NCBI GenBank assembly: GCA_034430595.1
Contig: DAOUEL010000012.1
Coordinates: 6,761-70,760, forward strand
Direction: 5' to 3'
DNA: 64,000 bases
From: E44-bin32 sp034430595
GTDB taxonomy: Bacteria; Chloroflexota; Anaerolineae; Anaerolineales; E44-bin32
Shown here: positions 16,017 to 25,438 of the stretch, one piece after another
Layout of the letters: every line of letters begins with the position of its first letter
Numbering within the stretch: position 1 is the first letter of the stretch
The notes under the pieces: model-generated
Databases searched by the model: none
What the model saw: only the letters and a program-made list of their open reading frames with translations
Told to the model about the DNA's origin: nothing
Position numbers and translations under genes: made by a program

Positions 16017-17204
16017 ATGGCTCCAACTCACGACACAAATCCTGGACCCAGCCTGAAGCTCTCGAATGAACACAAGATGCTGCGCCAGGCGGCGCAAGAC
16101 TTCGCCGAGAACGAGATTGCGCCGGTCGCAGCCGAGTTCGATGAGAGCGGCAAGTTTCCGCTTGAGACGATCCGTAAGATGGGTGAACTGGGTTTCATGG
16201 GGATCGAAGTTCCCGAAGAGTACGGCGGAGCCGGCATGGACACGCTCTCCTACGTCCTTGCCCTGGAAGAGATCAGCAAAGTCGATGCTGCCCATGGCAC
16301 GGTCATGTCGGTCAACAACTCACTCTTCTGCTACGGTATTCTGCGTTTCGGTACAGAAGAGCAGAAGCAGAAGTACCTGCGCGGCGTCGCCTCCGGCGAG
16401 AAGATTGGGGCGTATTCGCTCACCGAGCCGATGTCCGGTTCGGACGCCGGAACAATGCGCTCACGAGCAGTACGCGAAGGCGACGACTACGTCATCAACG
16501 GGCGCAAGTCATGGGTCTCATCCGCGCCGTATGCCGATTACATACTGGTCTTTACCATGACCGAACCCGAGAAAAAGCACCAAGGGGTGACCGCCTTCCT
16601 GGTGGATGTTAACCAGCCCGGCTTCCAGCTCGGCAAACCGGAGCCCAAGCTCGGCATTCGCGCCTCTGCAACGAGCGAGATCCTGTTTGAGGATTACCAC
16701 TGTCCGGCGAGCAACCGGCTCGGTGAAGAAGGACAGGGTTTCAAGATCGCGATGACGGTGCTCGATGCGGGTCGCATCGGCATCGCCTCCCAGGCTTTGG
16801 GGATTGCCGAAGCATCCTATGATGCCAGCCTGCAGTATGCACGCGAACGTGAGGCTTTCGGGCAAAAAATCGGTGAATTCCAGGGAATCTCTTTCAAACT
16901 GGCCGATATGAAGACCCGCATCGAGGCCTCCCGCCTGCTGATCTACAACGCTGCCCTGGCCAAGCAGCGTGCCAAGCAGGAAGGTGGCCGCTACACTCTT
17001 GAAGCCTCGATGGCCAAGCTCTATGCATCCGAGACTGCCATGTTCTGTGCTCACGCCGCAGTTCAGATCCACGGTGGGATGGGCTACTCAAAAGAACTAC
17101 CGATTGAGCGTTTCTTTCGTGATGCAAAGATCACGGAGATTTACGAGGGCACCAGCGAGATTCAGCGCCTCGTCATATCCCGCTTGGAGCTCGGACTGCG
17201 CTAG
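16017..17204 (+). CDS. Acyl-CoA dehydrogenase
   Basis: 395 residues, full length for the family. FAD-dependent alpha,beta-dehydrogenation of acyl-CoA, passing electrons to electron-transfer flavoprotein. Seen: GSDAGTMRSRA in the flavin/substrate loop, the middle beta-domain (LGIRASATSEILFEDYHCP), HGGMGYSKELPIERFFRDAKI and the catalytic-base region IYEGTSEIQRLVISR, where the Glu of YEGTSE is the base of short- and medium-chain enzymes. This suggests a short-chain or branched (butyryl-, isobutyryl-, 2-methylbutyryl-) acyl substrate. Chain-length specificity cannot be settled from sequence alone. The context of mutases and thiolase supports fatty acid or branched-chain amino acid breakdown. Confidence 0.95.
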   Translation: MAPTHDTNPGPSLKLSNEHKMLRQAAQDFAENEIAPVAAEFDESGKFPLETIRKMGELGFMGIEVPEEYGGAGMDTLSYVLALEEISKVDAAHGTVMSVNNSLFCYGILRFGTEEQKQKYLRGVASGEKIGAYSLTEPMSGSDAGTMRSRAVREGDDYVINGRKSWVSSAPYADYILVFTMTEPEKKHQGVTAFLVDVNQPGFQLGKPEPKLGIRASATSEILFEDYHCPASNRLGEEGQGFKIAMTVLDAGRIGIASQALGIAEASYDASLQYAREREAFGQKIGEFQGISFKLADMKTRIEASRLLIYNAALAKQRAKQEGGRYTLEASMAKLYASETAMFCAHAAVQIHGGMGYSKELPIERFFRDAKITEIYEGTSEIQRLVISRLELGLR

Positions 17205-17274
17205 ATCCGCCAGCGCGCAGCACAGAGATCAATGCCTGAGCAAACCCACGCGAGTTGAATGGGACGGTGCTCGT

Positions 17275-19629
17275 ATGTCATCCAATCACCCGGAAAGGAC
17301 GACTTCCAGGCAGCCTGATGAGCTACCCAATGCAGGAGACCTCCCCTCGGAGGGAGCAGCACGCCGCTGGCGATTGCGGGTGCCGGCCGGTTGGCATCTG
17401 CGCCTGATTCTGACCGGGATAGATCCCAACCGTGGCGAAAAAGCCGACGCCTACGAAGACTACTCCTTGTCAATTCCGCTCGGTGAAAGCACATATCCGC
17501 GGGAATTCATCCTGGACGGAAACGGTGGCGAAGCCAGGCCAGTGCAGCGCGGACGCTTCTTTCCCCGGATCTTGCATGGTTTATCTTCCCGGCTTGCTAA
17601 TTTAAAGCCAGCCGTTGGAAGGGCTGGCCGTCTGGCTCCGCTCCTGCTCGCGCTTGCCCTGCTTGTCTACGCGTCCAGCCGCCTGATTCGATTACAGGAC
17701 TACCCGATCTATTTCTTCACGGATGAGGCTAATCAGGCCAATCTGGCTGAAGACTTGCTGCGCGACGGTTTGCGCGATTACCAGGGTCACCTGCTCCCAA
17801 CCTATTTCAAGAACGTCTACGAGTACAACCTGTCGCTTTCGGTCTACCTTCAGGTTCTCCCGGTGCAGCTTTTCGGCAAGTCCGTTGCGATCACACGCGC
17901 TATCTCAGCGCTGGTATCCGTGATCGGCGCTGCTGCCGTAGGTTTGAGCCTGAACCTGCTGACAGCGCGCCGCCGCGCCTGGATCGGCGTGCTGATCTTC
18001 GGCCTCGCACCAGCCTGGTTCCTCCACTCACGCACTGCCTTCGAAACCAGCCTGATGGTCAGCTGCTACGCCTGCTTCCTGTATGGCTACTTGCTCTACC
18101 GTCTTCGCTCACCGCGTTTTCTTCCACTGATGATTCTCTTCGCCGCCCTGACTTTTTACAGCTATGCCCCTGGCCAGGCGGTCATTCTGACGAGTGCACT
18201 CGTACTGCTGGCTGTCGATTGGCGCTATCACATGGAAAACCGCCGCGCACTCTTGTACAGTCTGCCGCTGGTGGCACTGTTGGTCTTTCCCTATGTGCGT
18301 TTCCAATGGCAGTACCCAGGCAAGCACACCGAAGCGCTGCGCATTCTCGGCAGCTATTGGTTGCAGGATCTGCCGCTGGGCGAAAAATTCCACATCGCCC
18401 TGGAAAATTATTTCGGAGGCCTCAACCCTGCCTACTGGCTGACGCCGAATGAGACCGACCTCGCCCGTCACCAGATGGATTCGTTCGGCTCCCTTTTTAT
18501 CCCGTCAGCACCACTGATCCTGCTGGGTTTGGTTCTGCTCTTACGTCGCTGGCGTGAGCCTGCCGGGCGTATTGTCCTGCTCTCGATGCTCATTATCCCG
18601 GTCGGCGCTGTTCCAGCCGGCGTGGGGATCACGCGGCTGCTTGCATTCGCTGTCCCTACGGCGCTGCTCTGTAGTTACGCACTGAGCTGGTCCATGGACC
18701 GCCTGCCTCTTGAACCACGTGAACTTGGGGTGATGACATTGGCTGTCTTCACGCTCCTCGCCGGGCTCCAGGTCGGCTTGCTTGCAGATGCGCTTGATCG
18801 CGGGCCGACCTACAGCCAGGACTACGGTATGAATGGAATGCAGTGGGGCGCCTCCCAGGTGTTTGACCGCATCGAGCTGATGCTGGAGGAGAACCCTGAC
18901 CAGCAGTTCCTGCTTTCTCCCACCTGGGCGAACGGTGTTGACGTGCTGCGCCGGTTCTTCCTTCCCGAGGATGCTCCGGTTCATATTGCCAATGCAGCCG
19001 GCTATCTCGAGAACTTGCTTGAGATCGACCCGGAAACGGTTTTCGTGCTCACCGAACCCGAAGTGGCTGAATTGAAGACGAGTCCGAAAATTGGGCGGAT
19101 CGAGATCCTGGGCCAGATCCGCTACCCGGGTGGGATGCCCGGATTTACGTTTCTCCACTTGAGCTATTCTCCCGACGCAGCAAATATCTTTGCCGCCGAG
19201 CTGGCAGAACGGCAGCGCCCAAGGATCACTTCGCTGACGATCGACGGCCTCCCGGCCCAGGTCGAATATCCCTACATCGACATCGGCAGCGTGGAGCTGA
19301 TGTTCGATCACGATCCCTACACCCTGGCCCGAGTTTACGAGGCCAATCCGGCCCGGATCGTGCTGACCCTCGGCCAACCGCGCGCTGTCGCCGGTCTGCG
19401 CCTGACGACCGGCAGCATGGATTTCGAGTTAACTGTCCGATTGCTTGATTCCACGCAGGGTGAACTCGAAGTCTTGGAGAAAACCTTCACCGATCTTCCA
19501 GATGATCCGACCGTCGAGCTGATGACATCGGAGATAGTTACCGGGGTCAAATCAATCGTGATTGAGATACACAGCCTGACGCCAGGTGATCCATTCAAGA
19601 TCCATATCCGTGAAATCGAAATCCTCTGA
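17275..19629 (+). CDS. Multispanning glycosyltransferase-like membrane protein (PMT/GT39-related)
   Basis: 784 residues if translated from the ATG at 17275; the frame is open further upstream across the end of the acyl-CoA dehydrogenase gene, but that part is antisense-like filler and no ribosome binding site supports it. A soluble N-terminal part of about 120 residues is followed by roughly ten membrane helices. After the first helix comes YFFTDEANQANLAEDLL, where the Asp-Glu pair matches the essential acidic residues of the first outer loop in PMT-type transferases that use polyprenyl-phosphate sugars. The last about 270 residues form an outer soluble domain. Predicted to glycosylate lipids or exported proteins. 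The adjoining gene encodes a related protein. Confidence 0.75.
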   Translation: MSSNHPERTTSRQPDELPNAGDLPSEGAARRWRLRVPAGWHLRLILTGIDPNRGEKADAYEDYSLSIPLGESTYPREFILDGNGGEARPVQRGRFFPRILHGLSSRLANLKPAVGRAGRLAPLLLALALLVYASSRLIRLQDYPIYFFTDEANQANLAEDLLRDGLRDYQGHLLPTYFKNVYEYNLSLSVYLQVLPVQLFGKSVAITRAISALVSVIGAAAVGLSLNLLTARRRAWIGVLIFGLAPAWFLHSRTAFETSLMVSCYACFLYGYLLYRLRSPRFLPLMILFAALTFYSYAPGQAVILTSALVLLAVDWRYHMENRRALLYSLPLVALLVFPYVRFQWQYPGKHTEALRILGSYWLQDLPLGEKFHIALENYFGGLNPAYWLTPNETDLARHQMDSFGSLFIPSAPLILLGLVLLLRRWREPAGRIVLLSMLIIPVGAVPAGVGITRLLAFAVPTALLCSYALSWSMDRLPLEPRELGVMTLAVFTLLAGLQVGLLADALDRGPTYSQDYGMNGMQWGASQVFDRIELMLEENPDQQFLLSPTWANGVDVLRRFFLPEDAPVHIANAAGYLENLLEIDPETVFVLTEPEVAELKTSPKIGRIEILGQIRYPGGMPGFTFLHLSYSPDAANIFAAELAERQRPRITSLTIDGLPAQVEYPYIDIGSVELMFDHDPYTLARVYEANPARIVLTLGQPRAVAGLRLTTGSMDFELTVRLLDSTQGELEVLEKTFTDLPDDPTVELMTSEIVTGVKSIVIEIHSLTPGDPFKIHIREIEIL

Positions 19630-19639
19630 CCCGGGCGCC

Positions 19640-21613
19640 ATGAAGCCCAGCTCCTCAAGCTTCGTTCCAGAATTTCTCCGTACACCCTGGCGTGTGGGAG
19701 CTCTTGTGGGGGTGGTCCTGTTTGCAATCGGCGCTTCCCTGTTCCTGATCAGCCCGGTTCGCATTCCAGCCTTCTCCGTTCTCCTGCTCGGTATCCTCCT
19801 GTTGGGTTGGAATCTGGTTGTGCATCGCAATCCGGAGAGCATTCAGGGCATAAAAGGGATGCTTGGGGCAGTGCAAAGCTGGCTCGGTTTGCACGGTCGC
19901 CGGGGAAACCTGCTCCTGTTGGGGATAGGTCTATCGGTTAGTTCGCGTGCTGCGGCCGGCGATGGAACGCAGGTCATAAGCTCGCTGGCACTACCGTTCT
20001 GGTTGGGAGGGATTGCCTGCACGCTGCTTGCGCTTAGAGGCACTTCTCCAACAAGCGCTCCAGCGGAAAACTCCACGCGCCTGGAGTGGCTCGGCCTGGT
20101 CGGGTTGACTTTAGCCGCATTGTTCCTGCGCGGCTGGCAGATCGAGAGCATGCCGCATGTGCTCAGCGGTGACGAGGGTTCGGCCGGCCTGACGGGTATG
20201 GAATTCGTGAACGGTCTCCGGAACAACCTGCTCGGGCTGGGCTGGTTCTCCTTTCCAGCGCTCTACTTCTGGCTGCTCTCCTGCCTCCAGCATATCTTTG
20301 GCCGCTCCATATTCGCCATCCGTATCCTCTCCGCGTTGGCCGGGGCGCTGGCCGTTCCAGCGACCTACTGGCTCTTAAAGGGTTTTTTTGGACGACGGGC
20401 AGGGTGGCTCGGGGCGCTCTGGCTGACCTGTTTTCATGCCCAGATCTTCTTCAGCCGTATCGCATATAACAACATCTTCGACAGCCTGATGTTCACCCTC
20501 ATCCTGGCTGCGCTTTGGGATGGCTTGAAAACGAACCGCAGGAACTCCTACCTGCTCGCAGGCTTGTTCGTAGGGCTTTCGCAGTACTTCTACACCACCG
20601 CGCATGTCCTGCCGCTGCTTCTGATCGGTTGGATCGGCTTGCTGGCCCTATCCAGAGGCAGGCGGCATGATTTGTGGCCTCATTTGACCGCGGCCGGGAT
20701 TGTCGCCTTGAGCAGCTTCATGCCGCTCCTGCTGCTCTACATAGCCCACCCGGGCGAGATTTTCTTCACCGCCAGCCGGGTCTCGATGCTTGTCCCGGGC
20801 TGGATCGGGCCGGCTGCTGCGGCGCTGGGCACCACACCCCTCGGCCTGATCCTGGAACAAACCTGGGTCACGGCCCTTGGACTGAGCGCAGCCGAGCTGC
20901 AGGGCGTGTACTACGGTTCCGGCGTACCACTGCTTTTTGGCCTTTCCGTGCCGTTCTTCTACCTGGGTTTGCTGTACTGCTTCTGGCGAGTAAGGGACGC
21001 GCGCTTCAACCTGCCGCTGCTTACCCTCGGTATCACCTTCATCATTGGCGGCCTCAGCATCCAGGCCCCCAACGCGCAGCGCATGCTGCTCCTTCCTCCG
21101 GTCCTGGCGATGCTGATTGTGATCCCCCTCGACCGAGCAGTGGACTGGATCAGCGCTCAATCAAAGCGTGTCGGCCTGGCGGCAGGGGCAATCGCATTCG
21201 GCCTGGTGCTGGTCATGTGCACCCAGAATATCATCCAGCTCTTCGATCGCTACTTTCCTGAGGAAGTCTACGGCAGCCTGAATGGTGAAGTGACGATGGA
21301 AATGGTGGACATCCTGCGGGACGAATCCCCCCGGCAGCCGGTCTTCTTCATCGGCGGTGAACGGATGTCCTTCAACTCGATCCCCAGCCTGCCCTACCTG
21401 CTTCCTGATGTGGTGGGGTTGGACCTGGAGTACCCCTACAATCTGCCGGTGATCGAGCCCGGTTCCGGGAGGGAGCTCCTTATCTTCATCCTCCCCGGTC
21501 AGTCCCAGGCCCTAGACCTCATTCACGAACGTTACACTCCCGGAGAACTGAGTGCACGCTATAATCGTCAGGGGCAGCTGCTCTTCTATCTCTACCGATT
21601 CGTACTCGAGTGA
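19640..21613 (+). CDS. Multispanning glycosyltransferase-like membrane protein (PMT/GT39-related)
   Basis: 657 residues from the ATG at 19640, 10 nt after the preceding gene. About twelve predicted helices. The first outer loop carries LSGDEGSAGLTGMEFVNGL, again with the acidic Asp-Glu pair expected for a GT-C transferase of the PMT type; SRIAYNNIFDSLMF in the next loop resembles the SR(x)6 region of that family. A short outer C-terminal domain (about 115 residues) ends the protein. It is a paralogue in architecture of the gene immediately upstream, and both probably use lipid-linked sugar donors on the outer side of the membrane. Substrates unknown. Confidence 0.75.
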   Translation: MKPSSSSFVPEFLRTPWRVGALVGVVLFAIGASLFLISPVRIPAFSVLLLGILLLGWNLVVHRNPESIQGIKGMLGAVQSWLGLHGRRGNLLLLGIGLSVSSRAAAGDGTQVISSLALPFWLGGIACTLLALRGTSPTSAPAENSTRLEWLGLVGLTLAALFLRGWQIESMPHVLSGDEGSAGLTGMEFVNGLRNNLLGLGWFSFPALYFWLLSCLQHIFGRSIFAIRILSALAGALAVPATYWLLKGFFGRRAGWLGALWLTCFHAQIFFSRIAYNNIFDSLMFTLILAALWDGLKTNRRNSYLLAGLFVGLSQYFYTTAHVLPLLLIGWIGLLALSRGRRHDLWPHLTAAGIVALSSFMPLLLLYIAHPGEIFFTASRVSMLVPGWIGPAAAALGTTPLGLILEQTWVTALGLSAAELQGVYYGSGVPLLFGLSVPFFYLGLLYCFWRVRDARFNLPLLTLGITFIIGGLSIQAPNAQRMLLLPPVLAMLIVIPLDRAVDWISAQSKRVGLAAGAIAFGLVLVMCTQNIIQLFDRYFPEEVYGSLNGEVTMEMVDILRDESPRQPVFFIGGERMSFNSIPSLPYLLPDVVGLDLEYPYNLPVIEPGSGRELLIFILPGQSQALDLIHERYTPGELSARYNRQGQLLFYLYRFVLE

Positions 21614-21658
21614 CGCAGCCTCAGGCGTTTCTCACAACATTCGCAAGGAGCTCAACCT

Positions 21659-22696
21659 TTGAAAGCAATCCTATTTCACGAGCACGGTGGCCCGGAAGTG
21701 CTGCGCTACGAAGATTTCCCAACCCCCGAACCAGGTCCAGGTCAGGTGCAGGTGCATCTGCGAGCAGCCGCTCTCAACCGGGCTGACCTGTGGGTCCGCA
21801 ATGGCTGGCCCGGGCTCAAGCTCGACCTGCCGCATATCTCTGGTTCGGACGGGGCAGGCGAGATTTCCGCACTTGGCCCGGGCGTCGAGGGCCTGCAGAT
21901 CGGTGAGCGGGTGGTGATCGATGGCAATATCGGCTGCGGTCACTGCGACCGCTGCCTGGCGGGAGAGGACAACATGTGCCGGGATTGGCACCTGCTGGGC
22001 GAGACTATTCACGGTACGCTGGCCGAGTATGTTGTCGTCCCCGCCCACAGCGTCCTTCCCCTGCCTGAGGTAATCGATTTCTCTGCTGCCGCGGCTGCCA
22101 GCCTGGTGTTTCTGACCGCCTGGCACTCGCTCATCCACCGTGGCAATCTTCGGCCTGGTGAACGGGTTTTAATTGTGGGCGCATCGGGCGGGGTCAATAC
22201 CGCCAGTATTCAAATTGCGAAGCTGGTTGGTGCCAAAGTTTTCGTCGTCGGTTCCAGCGCCGAAAAACTTGAGCTGGCCGAATCACTTGGCGCGGACGTG
22301 CTCATCGACCGGAGTACGGAGGAGAACTGGTCCAAGGCGGCGTTTCAGGCCTCGAAGCGGGAGGGGATGGATGTAGTTGTGGACAATGTAGGTGCGGGCA
22401 CGATGCCGCTGAGTCTGCGTTCGGCCCGTAAAGGCGGCCGAATTCTCACAGTGGGCAACACTGCGGGCGCGACCTATGAAATCGATAACCGCTTCATCTT
22501 TGGCAAGCATCTCTCCCTGATCGGATCGACGATGGGGACCCATGCAGATTTCCGCCAGGTTATGGGACTTATCTTCGATGGTTCGCTGCATCCGGTCATC
22601 GATCGAAGCTATCCACTTTCCGAGGCCGCCGAAGCTGAACGCCGGCTCGAAGCTGGCGAGCAACTGGGAAAGATTCTCCTTGTCAACGAAGCATAG
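21659..22696 (+). CDS. Zinc-containing MDR (alcohol dehydrogenase/quinone oxidoreductase) family protein
   Basis: 345 residues. Starts at a TTG, supported by AAGGAGCTCAACC just before it. N-terminal GroES-like domain with AAALNRADLWVRNG and the four structural-zinc cysteines in GCGHCDRCLAGEDNMC; Rossmann domain with IVGASGGVNTASIQIAK. The catalytic-zinc Cys/His at the usual place (CGTD-like) is not present (NRADLW instead), so it may be an NAD(P)H-dependent reductase such as an enoyl/crotonyl-CoA or quinone reductase that keeps only the structural zinc. First gene of the propionyl-CoA carboxylase operon, so an acyl-CoA or ketone substrate is plausible. Confidence 0.85.
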   Translation: MKAILFHEHGGPEVLRYEDFPTPEPGPGQVQVHLRAAALNRADLWVRNGWPGLKLDLPHISGSDGAGEISALGPGVEGLQIGERVVIDGNIGCGHCDRCLAGEDNMCRDWHLLGETIHGTLAEYVVVPAHSVLPLPEVIDFSAAAAASLVFLTAWHSLIHRGNLRPGERVLIVGASGGVNTASIQIAKLVGAKVFVVGSSAEKLELAESLGADVLIDRSTEENWSKAAFQASKREGMDVVVDNVGAGTMPLSLRSARKGGRILTVGNTAGATYEIDNRFIFGKHLSLIGSTMGTHADFRQVMGLIFDGSLHPVIDRSYPLSEAAEAERRLEAGEQLGKILLVNEA

Positions 22697-23087
22697 ACCA
22701 CGTCTCGTAACCTGCCTCAGTCTGGTAGTGTTAACCTTCACAGTAGTGCAGTTCGTCAGCTTACGAGCCTGGACGCGTCTCCTACCACTCGATTTGCCCC
22801 TTTTGACCTGGTACCTGCCAGTGAGGACAATATTTTGGGGCATCATGGGAGCCGCGGCTGCGGCCGGTCTGTTTTTCGGCCTCAGCTGGTCGCTCCAATT
22901 CACCCGCTGGTCCACAGTTGCTTATTTCTTATGGTACTGTGCTGACCGGCTGTTGCTGCGCAGCTCGACCTACGCCCGGCAATCGCTGTGGTTTTACGGA
23001 ACGCTGCTGTTCCTGGCCTGTACGCTCATACTATGGGTCCTGAGCCGTGAAAGCACTCGGGCCTATCTTGAGGAGTATGTAGGATGA
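22680..23087 (+). CDS. Small membrane protein in the carboxylase operon
   Basis: 135 residues from a TTG at 22680, which overlaps the MDR gene by 17 nt; GGGAAAG lies upstream of it. Start choice is tentative. Three to four predicted helices (VTCLSLVVLTFTVVQFV; FWGIMGAAAAAGLFFGL; LWFYGTLLFLACTLILWVL) joined by short basic loops. The stop codon overlaps the start of the carboxyltransferase gene by 4 nt (ATGA), which is good evidence that it is translated. Family not recognised. Confidence 0.6.
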   Translation: MSTKHRPRLVTCLSLVVLTFTVVQFVSLRAWTRLLPLDLPLLTWYLPVRTIFWGIMGAAAAAGLFFGLSWSLQFTRWSTVAYFLWYCADRLLLRSSTYARQSLWFYGTLLFLACTLILWVLSRESTRAYLEEYVG

Positions 23088-24634
23088 GTGATTCTTCCAA
23101 GATCCAACGCCTGCACGCCCTGCGGGAGGAAGCACAACAGGGTGGCGGTGAAGAGCGGATCGACACCCAGCATGAACGGGGCAAATTGACTGCCCGCGAA
23201 CGGCTCGAGCTGCTGCTCGACAAAGGCTCATTCCGTGAAACCGATATGTTCGTCACCCACCGCACCTCCGATTTTGGGCTCGACGAACGGAAGGTGCTTG
23301 GAGATAGCGTTGTTACCGGTTGGGGTACGATCGATAGCCGTCTGGTTTACGTGTTCTCACAGGATTTCACCGTCTTCGGCGGCAGTCTGGGTGAAGTTCA
23401 TGCGGAAAAGATCTGCAAGATCATGGACATGGCTGTCAAGAACGGGGCACCCGTCATCGGCCTGAACGACTCGGGCGGCGCACGCATCCAGGAAGGCGTC
23501 GTCTCGCTCGGCGCGTATGCAGACATCTTTCTGCGCAACACGCTTGCCTCCGGCGTCATCCCCCAGATCAGCGCCATCATGGGACCCTGCGCCGGTGGAG
23601 CGGTCTACTCCCCCGCGCTGACCGATTTCATCTTTATGGTACGCAACTCATCCTACATGTTTGTAACCGGTCCGGACGTCGTCAAGACCGTCACCCATGA
23701 GGAAGTATCCTTTGAAGAGCTGGGCGGAGCTGACACGCATGCCAGCACCTCCGGCGTGTGTCATTATGTCGCGGAAAACGAAGCTGATTGCCTCTATATG
23801 CTGCGGGTGCTGCTCTCCTACCTGCCCCAGAACAACATGGAAGACCCGCCCTTTATCGCCACCTCTGACGACCTGCTGCGGACGGAAGAAGCACTGGATC
23901 ACATCATCCCGGACGATCCGAGCAAACCCTATGACATGCGTGAAGTGATAAAACTGGTCGTCGATGACGGTGTCTTCTTCGAAGTACATGAGAATTACGC
24001 CGGCAACATCGTCACCTGCTTTGCACGACTGGGTGGCCACAGCGTGGGCATCATCGCCAACCAGCCGAACGTGCTGGCTGGCGTGCTTGACATCAACTCA
24101 TCCGATAAGGCAGCGCGCTTCGTGCGCTTCTGCGATTCCTTCAACCTTCCGCTGATTACGTTTGTCGATGTGCCGGGATTCCTGCCCGGCACGGGCCAGG
24201 AACACGGCGGCATCATCCGGCACGGGGCCAAGCTGCTGTACGCCTACTGTGAGGCCACTGTCCCCAAGATCACGGTCATTACGCGCAAGGCCTACGGTGG
24301 AGCTTACGACGTGATGTCGTCGAAGCACATCCGGGGTGATCTCAACCTGGCCTGGCCGACAGCCGAGTTGGCTGTAATGGGACCGGATGGCGCAGTCAGC
24401 ATCATCTTTCGCAAGGAATTGGCCGATGCCAAGAATGCTGACAATAAGAAGAACGACCTGGTCGAAGAGTATCGAGAAAAATTTGCCCATCCTTACATCG
24501 CAGCCGGGCGCGGCTACATCGACGATGTGATCGAACCCCGCTTTACACGCAGCAGACTGATCAACGGGCTCGAAATGCTGGCGAATAAACGCGATTCAAA
24601 CCCGGCGAAAAAACATGGCAACATCCCTCTCTAA
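23084..24634 (+). CDS. Propionyl-/acyl-CoA carboxylase, carboxyltransferase (beta) subunit
   Basis: 516 residues. Transfers the carboxyl group from carboxybiotin to acyl-CoA. The N-terminal ERIDTQHERGKLTARERLELLLD and the two crotonase-like domains with oxyanion-hole glycines (GGARIQEGV; MGPCAGGAVYSPALTDF; and, in the second half, GFLPGTGQEHGGIIRHGAKLLYA and AYGGAYDVMSSK) are typical of PccB. Propionyl-CoA is the likely substrate because methylmalonyl-CoA mutase and epimerase are in the window. Coupled by 4 nt to the upstream membrane protein and overlapping the downstream hydrolase by 20 nt. Confidence 0.95.
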   Translation: MSDSSKIQRLHALREEAQQGGGEERIDTQHERGKLTARERLELLLDKGSFRETDMFVTHRTSDFGLDERKVLGDSVVTGWGTIDSRLVYVFSQDFTVFGGSLGEVHAEKICKIMDMAVKNGAPVIGLNDSGGARIQEGVVSLGAYADIFLRNTLASGVIPQISAIMGPCAGGAVYSPALTDFIFMVRNSSYMFVTGPDVVKTVTHEEVSFEELGGADTHASTSGVCHYVAENEADCLYMLRVLLSYLPQNNMEDPPFIATSDDLLRTEEALDHIIPDDPSKPYDMREVIKLVVDDGVFFEVHENYAGNIVTCFARLGGHSVGIIANQPNVLAGVLDINSSDKAARFVRFCDSFNLPLITFVDVPGFLPGTGQEHGGIIRHGAKLLYAYCEATVPKITVITRKAYGGAYDVMSSKHIRGDLNLAWPTAELAVMGPDGAVSIIFRKELADAKNADNKKNDLVEEYREKFAHPYIAAGRGYIDDVIEPRFTRSRLINGLEMLANKRDSNPAKKHGNIPL

Positions 24635-25430
24635 CGACGGCGCAACGGTGAAAGGTGGCGCTGCGGTGAAGCACAGCGGCAGCTCGATCGTCGCCGGGCA
24701 CAGTCTGTACTGGGAGCATTTTACCGTTACGGGTGGCGAACCCGTCATCATGCTGCATCACGGGCTTGGATCGATTCGATCCTGGCGGCGGCAGATCGAT
24801 CCCCTCCTGGAGGCTGGTTATGATCTCCTGCTCTACGACCGCTGGGGATATGGGCGCTCTGACCCCCGGCCTGCGTTCGAGCCAGGGTTCCTGAAGCAGG
24901 ATGCAGAAGAGGCGCTGCAGCTCATGGACCTGCTCGGAATTGAACGAGCCCACCTCGTCGGTCACAGTGACGGGGGAACGATCTCCTTATTGCTGGCGGC
25001 GGAGCACCCGGATCGGGTTATCAACCTGCTCGTTATCGCTGCCCACATCTACTTCGAGCCCAAGATGCTGGGTGGGTTGAAAATGATCGAAGATTCAATG
25101 GTCAAACCACCGCTCTCGCTCGCGCTTGAACGAGAGCATGGCCGGCGCGGGCAGGCACTCGCAAGGGCATGGGTTGACCACTGGCTCAGTTCGTCGCCAT
25201 CCGAGCTGGATATGCGCACTCAGCTTCGGAAAATTACAGCCCCGACGTTGGTCATCCAGGGTGAACTCGACGAACATGCAACCGCTCAGCACGCGCGCGA
25301 CATTGCCGCAGGCGTTCAGGAGGGTCAGGTCTGGCTGATCCCAGACGCACACCATATGCCGATGCACGAGAGCCCGGAACTGTTCAACCAGCATATGCTC
25401 GAATTCCTGGCGGATCACGCCAGAAGGTAA
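24615..25430 (+). CDS. Alpha/beta hydrolase
   Basis: 271 residues. Canonical alpha/beta-hydrolase fold: HHGLGSIRSWR (oxyanion loop), the nucleophile elbow GHSDGG with its Ser, the acid in QGELDEHA, and the base His in DAHHMPMHESP. Cytoplasmic, no signal peptide. It overlaps the carboxyltransferase gene by 20 nt and precedes the biotin carboxylase gene by 8 nt, so it is inserted between the two subunits of one enzyme. An acyl-CoA thioesterase or ester hydrolase acting on short-chain acids is a reasonable guess, but nothing in the sequence fixes the substrate. Confidence 0.9.
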   Translation: MATSLSNDGATVKGGAAVKHSGSSIVAGHSLYWEHFTVTGGEPVIMLHHGLGSIRSWRRQIDPLLEAGYDLLLYDRWGYGRSDPRPAFEPGFLKQDAEEALQLMDLLGIERAHLVGHSDGGTISLLLAAEHPDRVINLLVIAAHIYFEPKMLGGLKMIEDSMVKPPLSLALEREHGRRGQALARAWVDHWLSSSPSELDMRTQLRKITAPTLVIQGELDEHATAQHARDIAAGVQEGQVWLIPDAHHMPMHESPELFNQHMLEFLADHARR

Positions 25431-25438
25431 GGAGCCCT

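Noticed and set aside
16969..17274. Upstream extension of the 17275 gene through the end of the acyl-CoA dehydrogenase gene
   Set aside because: The frame is open, but it overlaps a well-supported coding region on the same strand, its translation is low-complexity and no ribosome binding site supports it.
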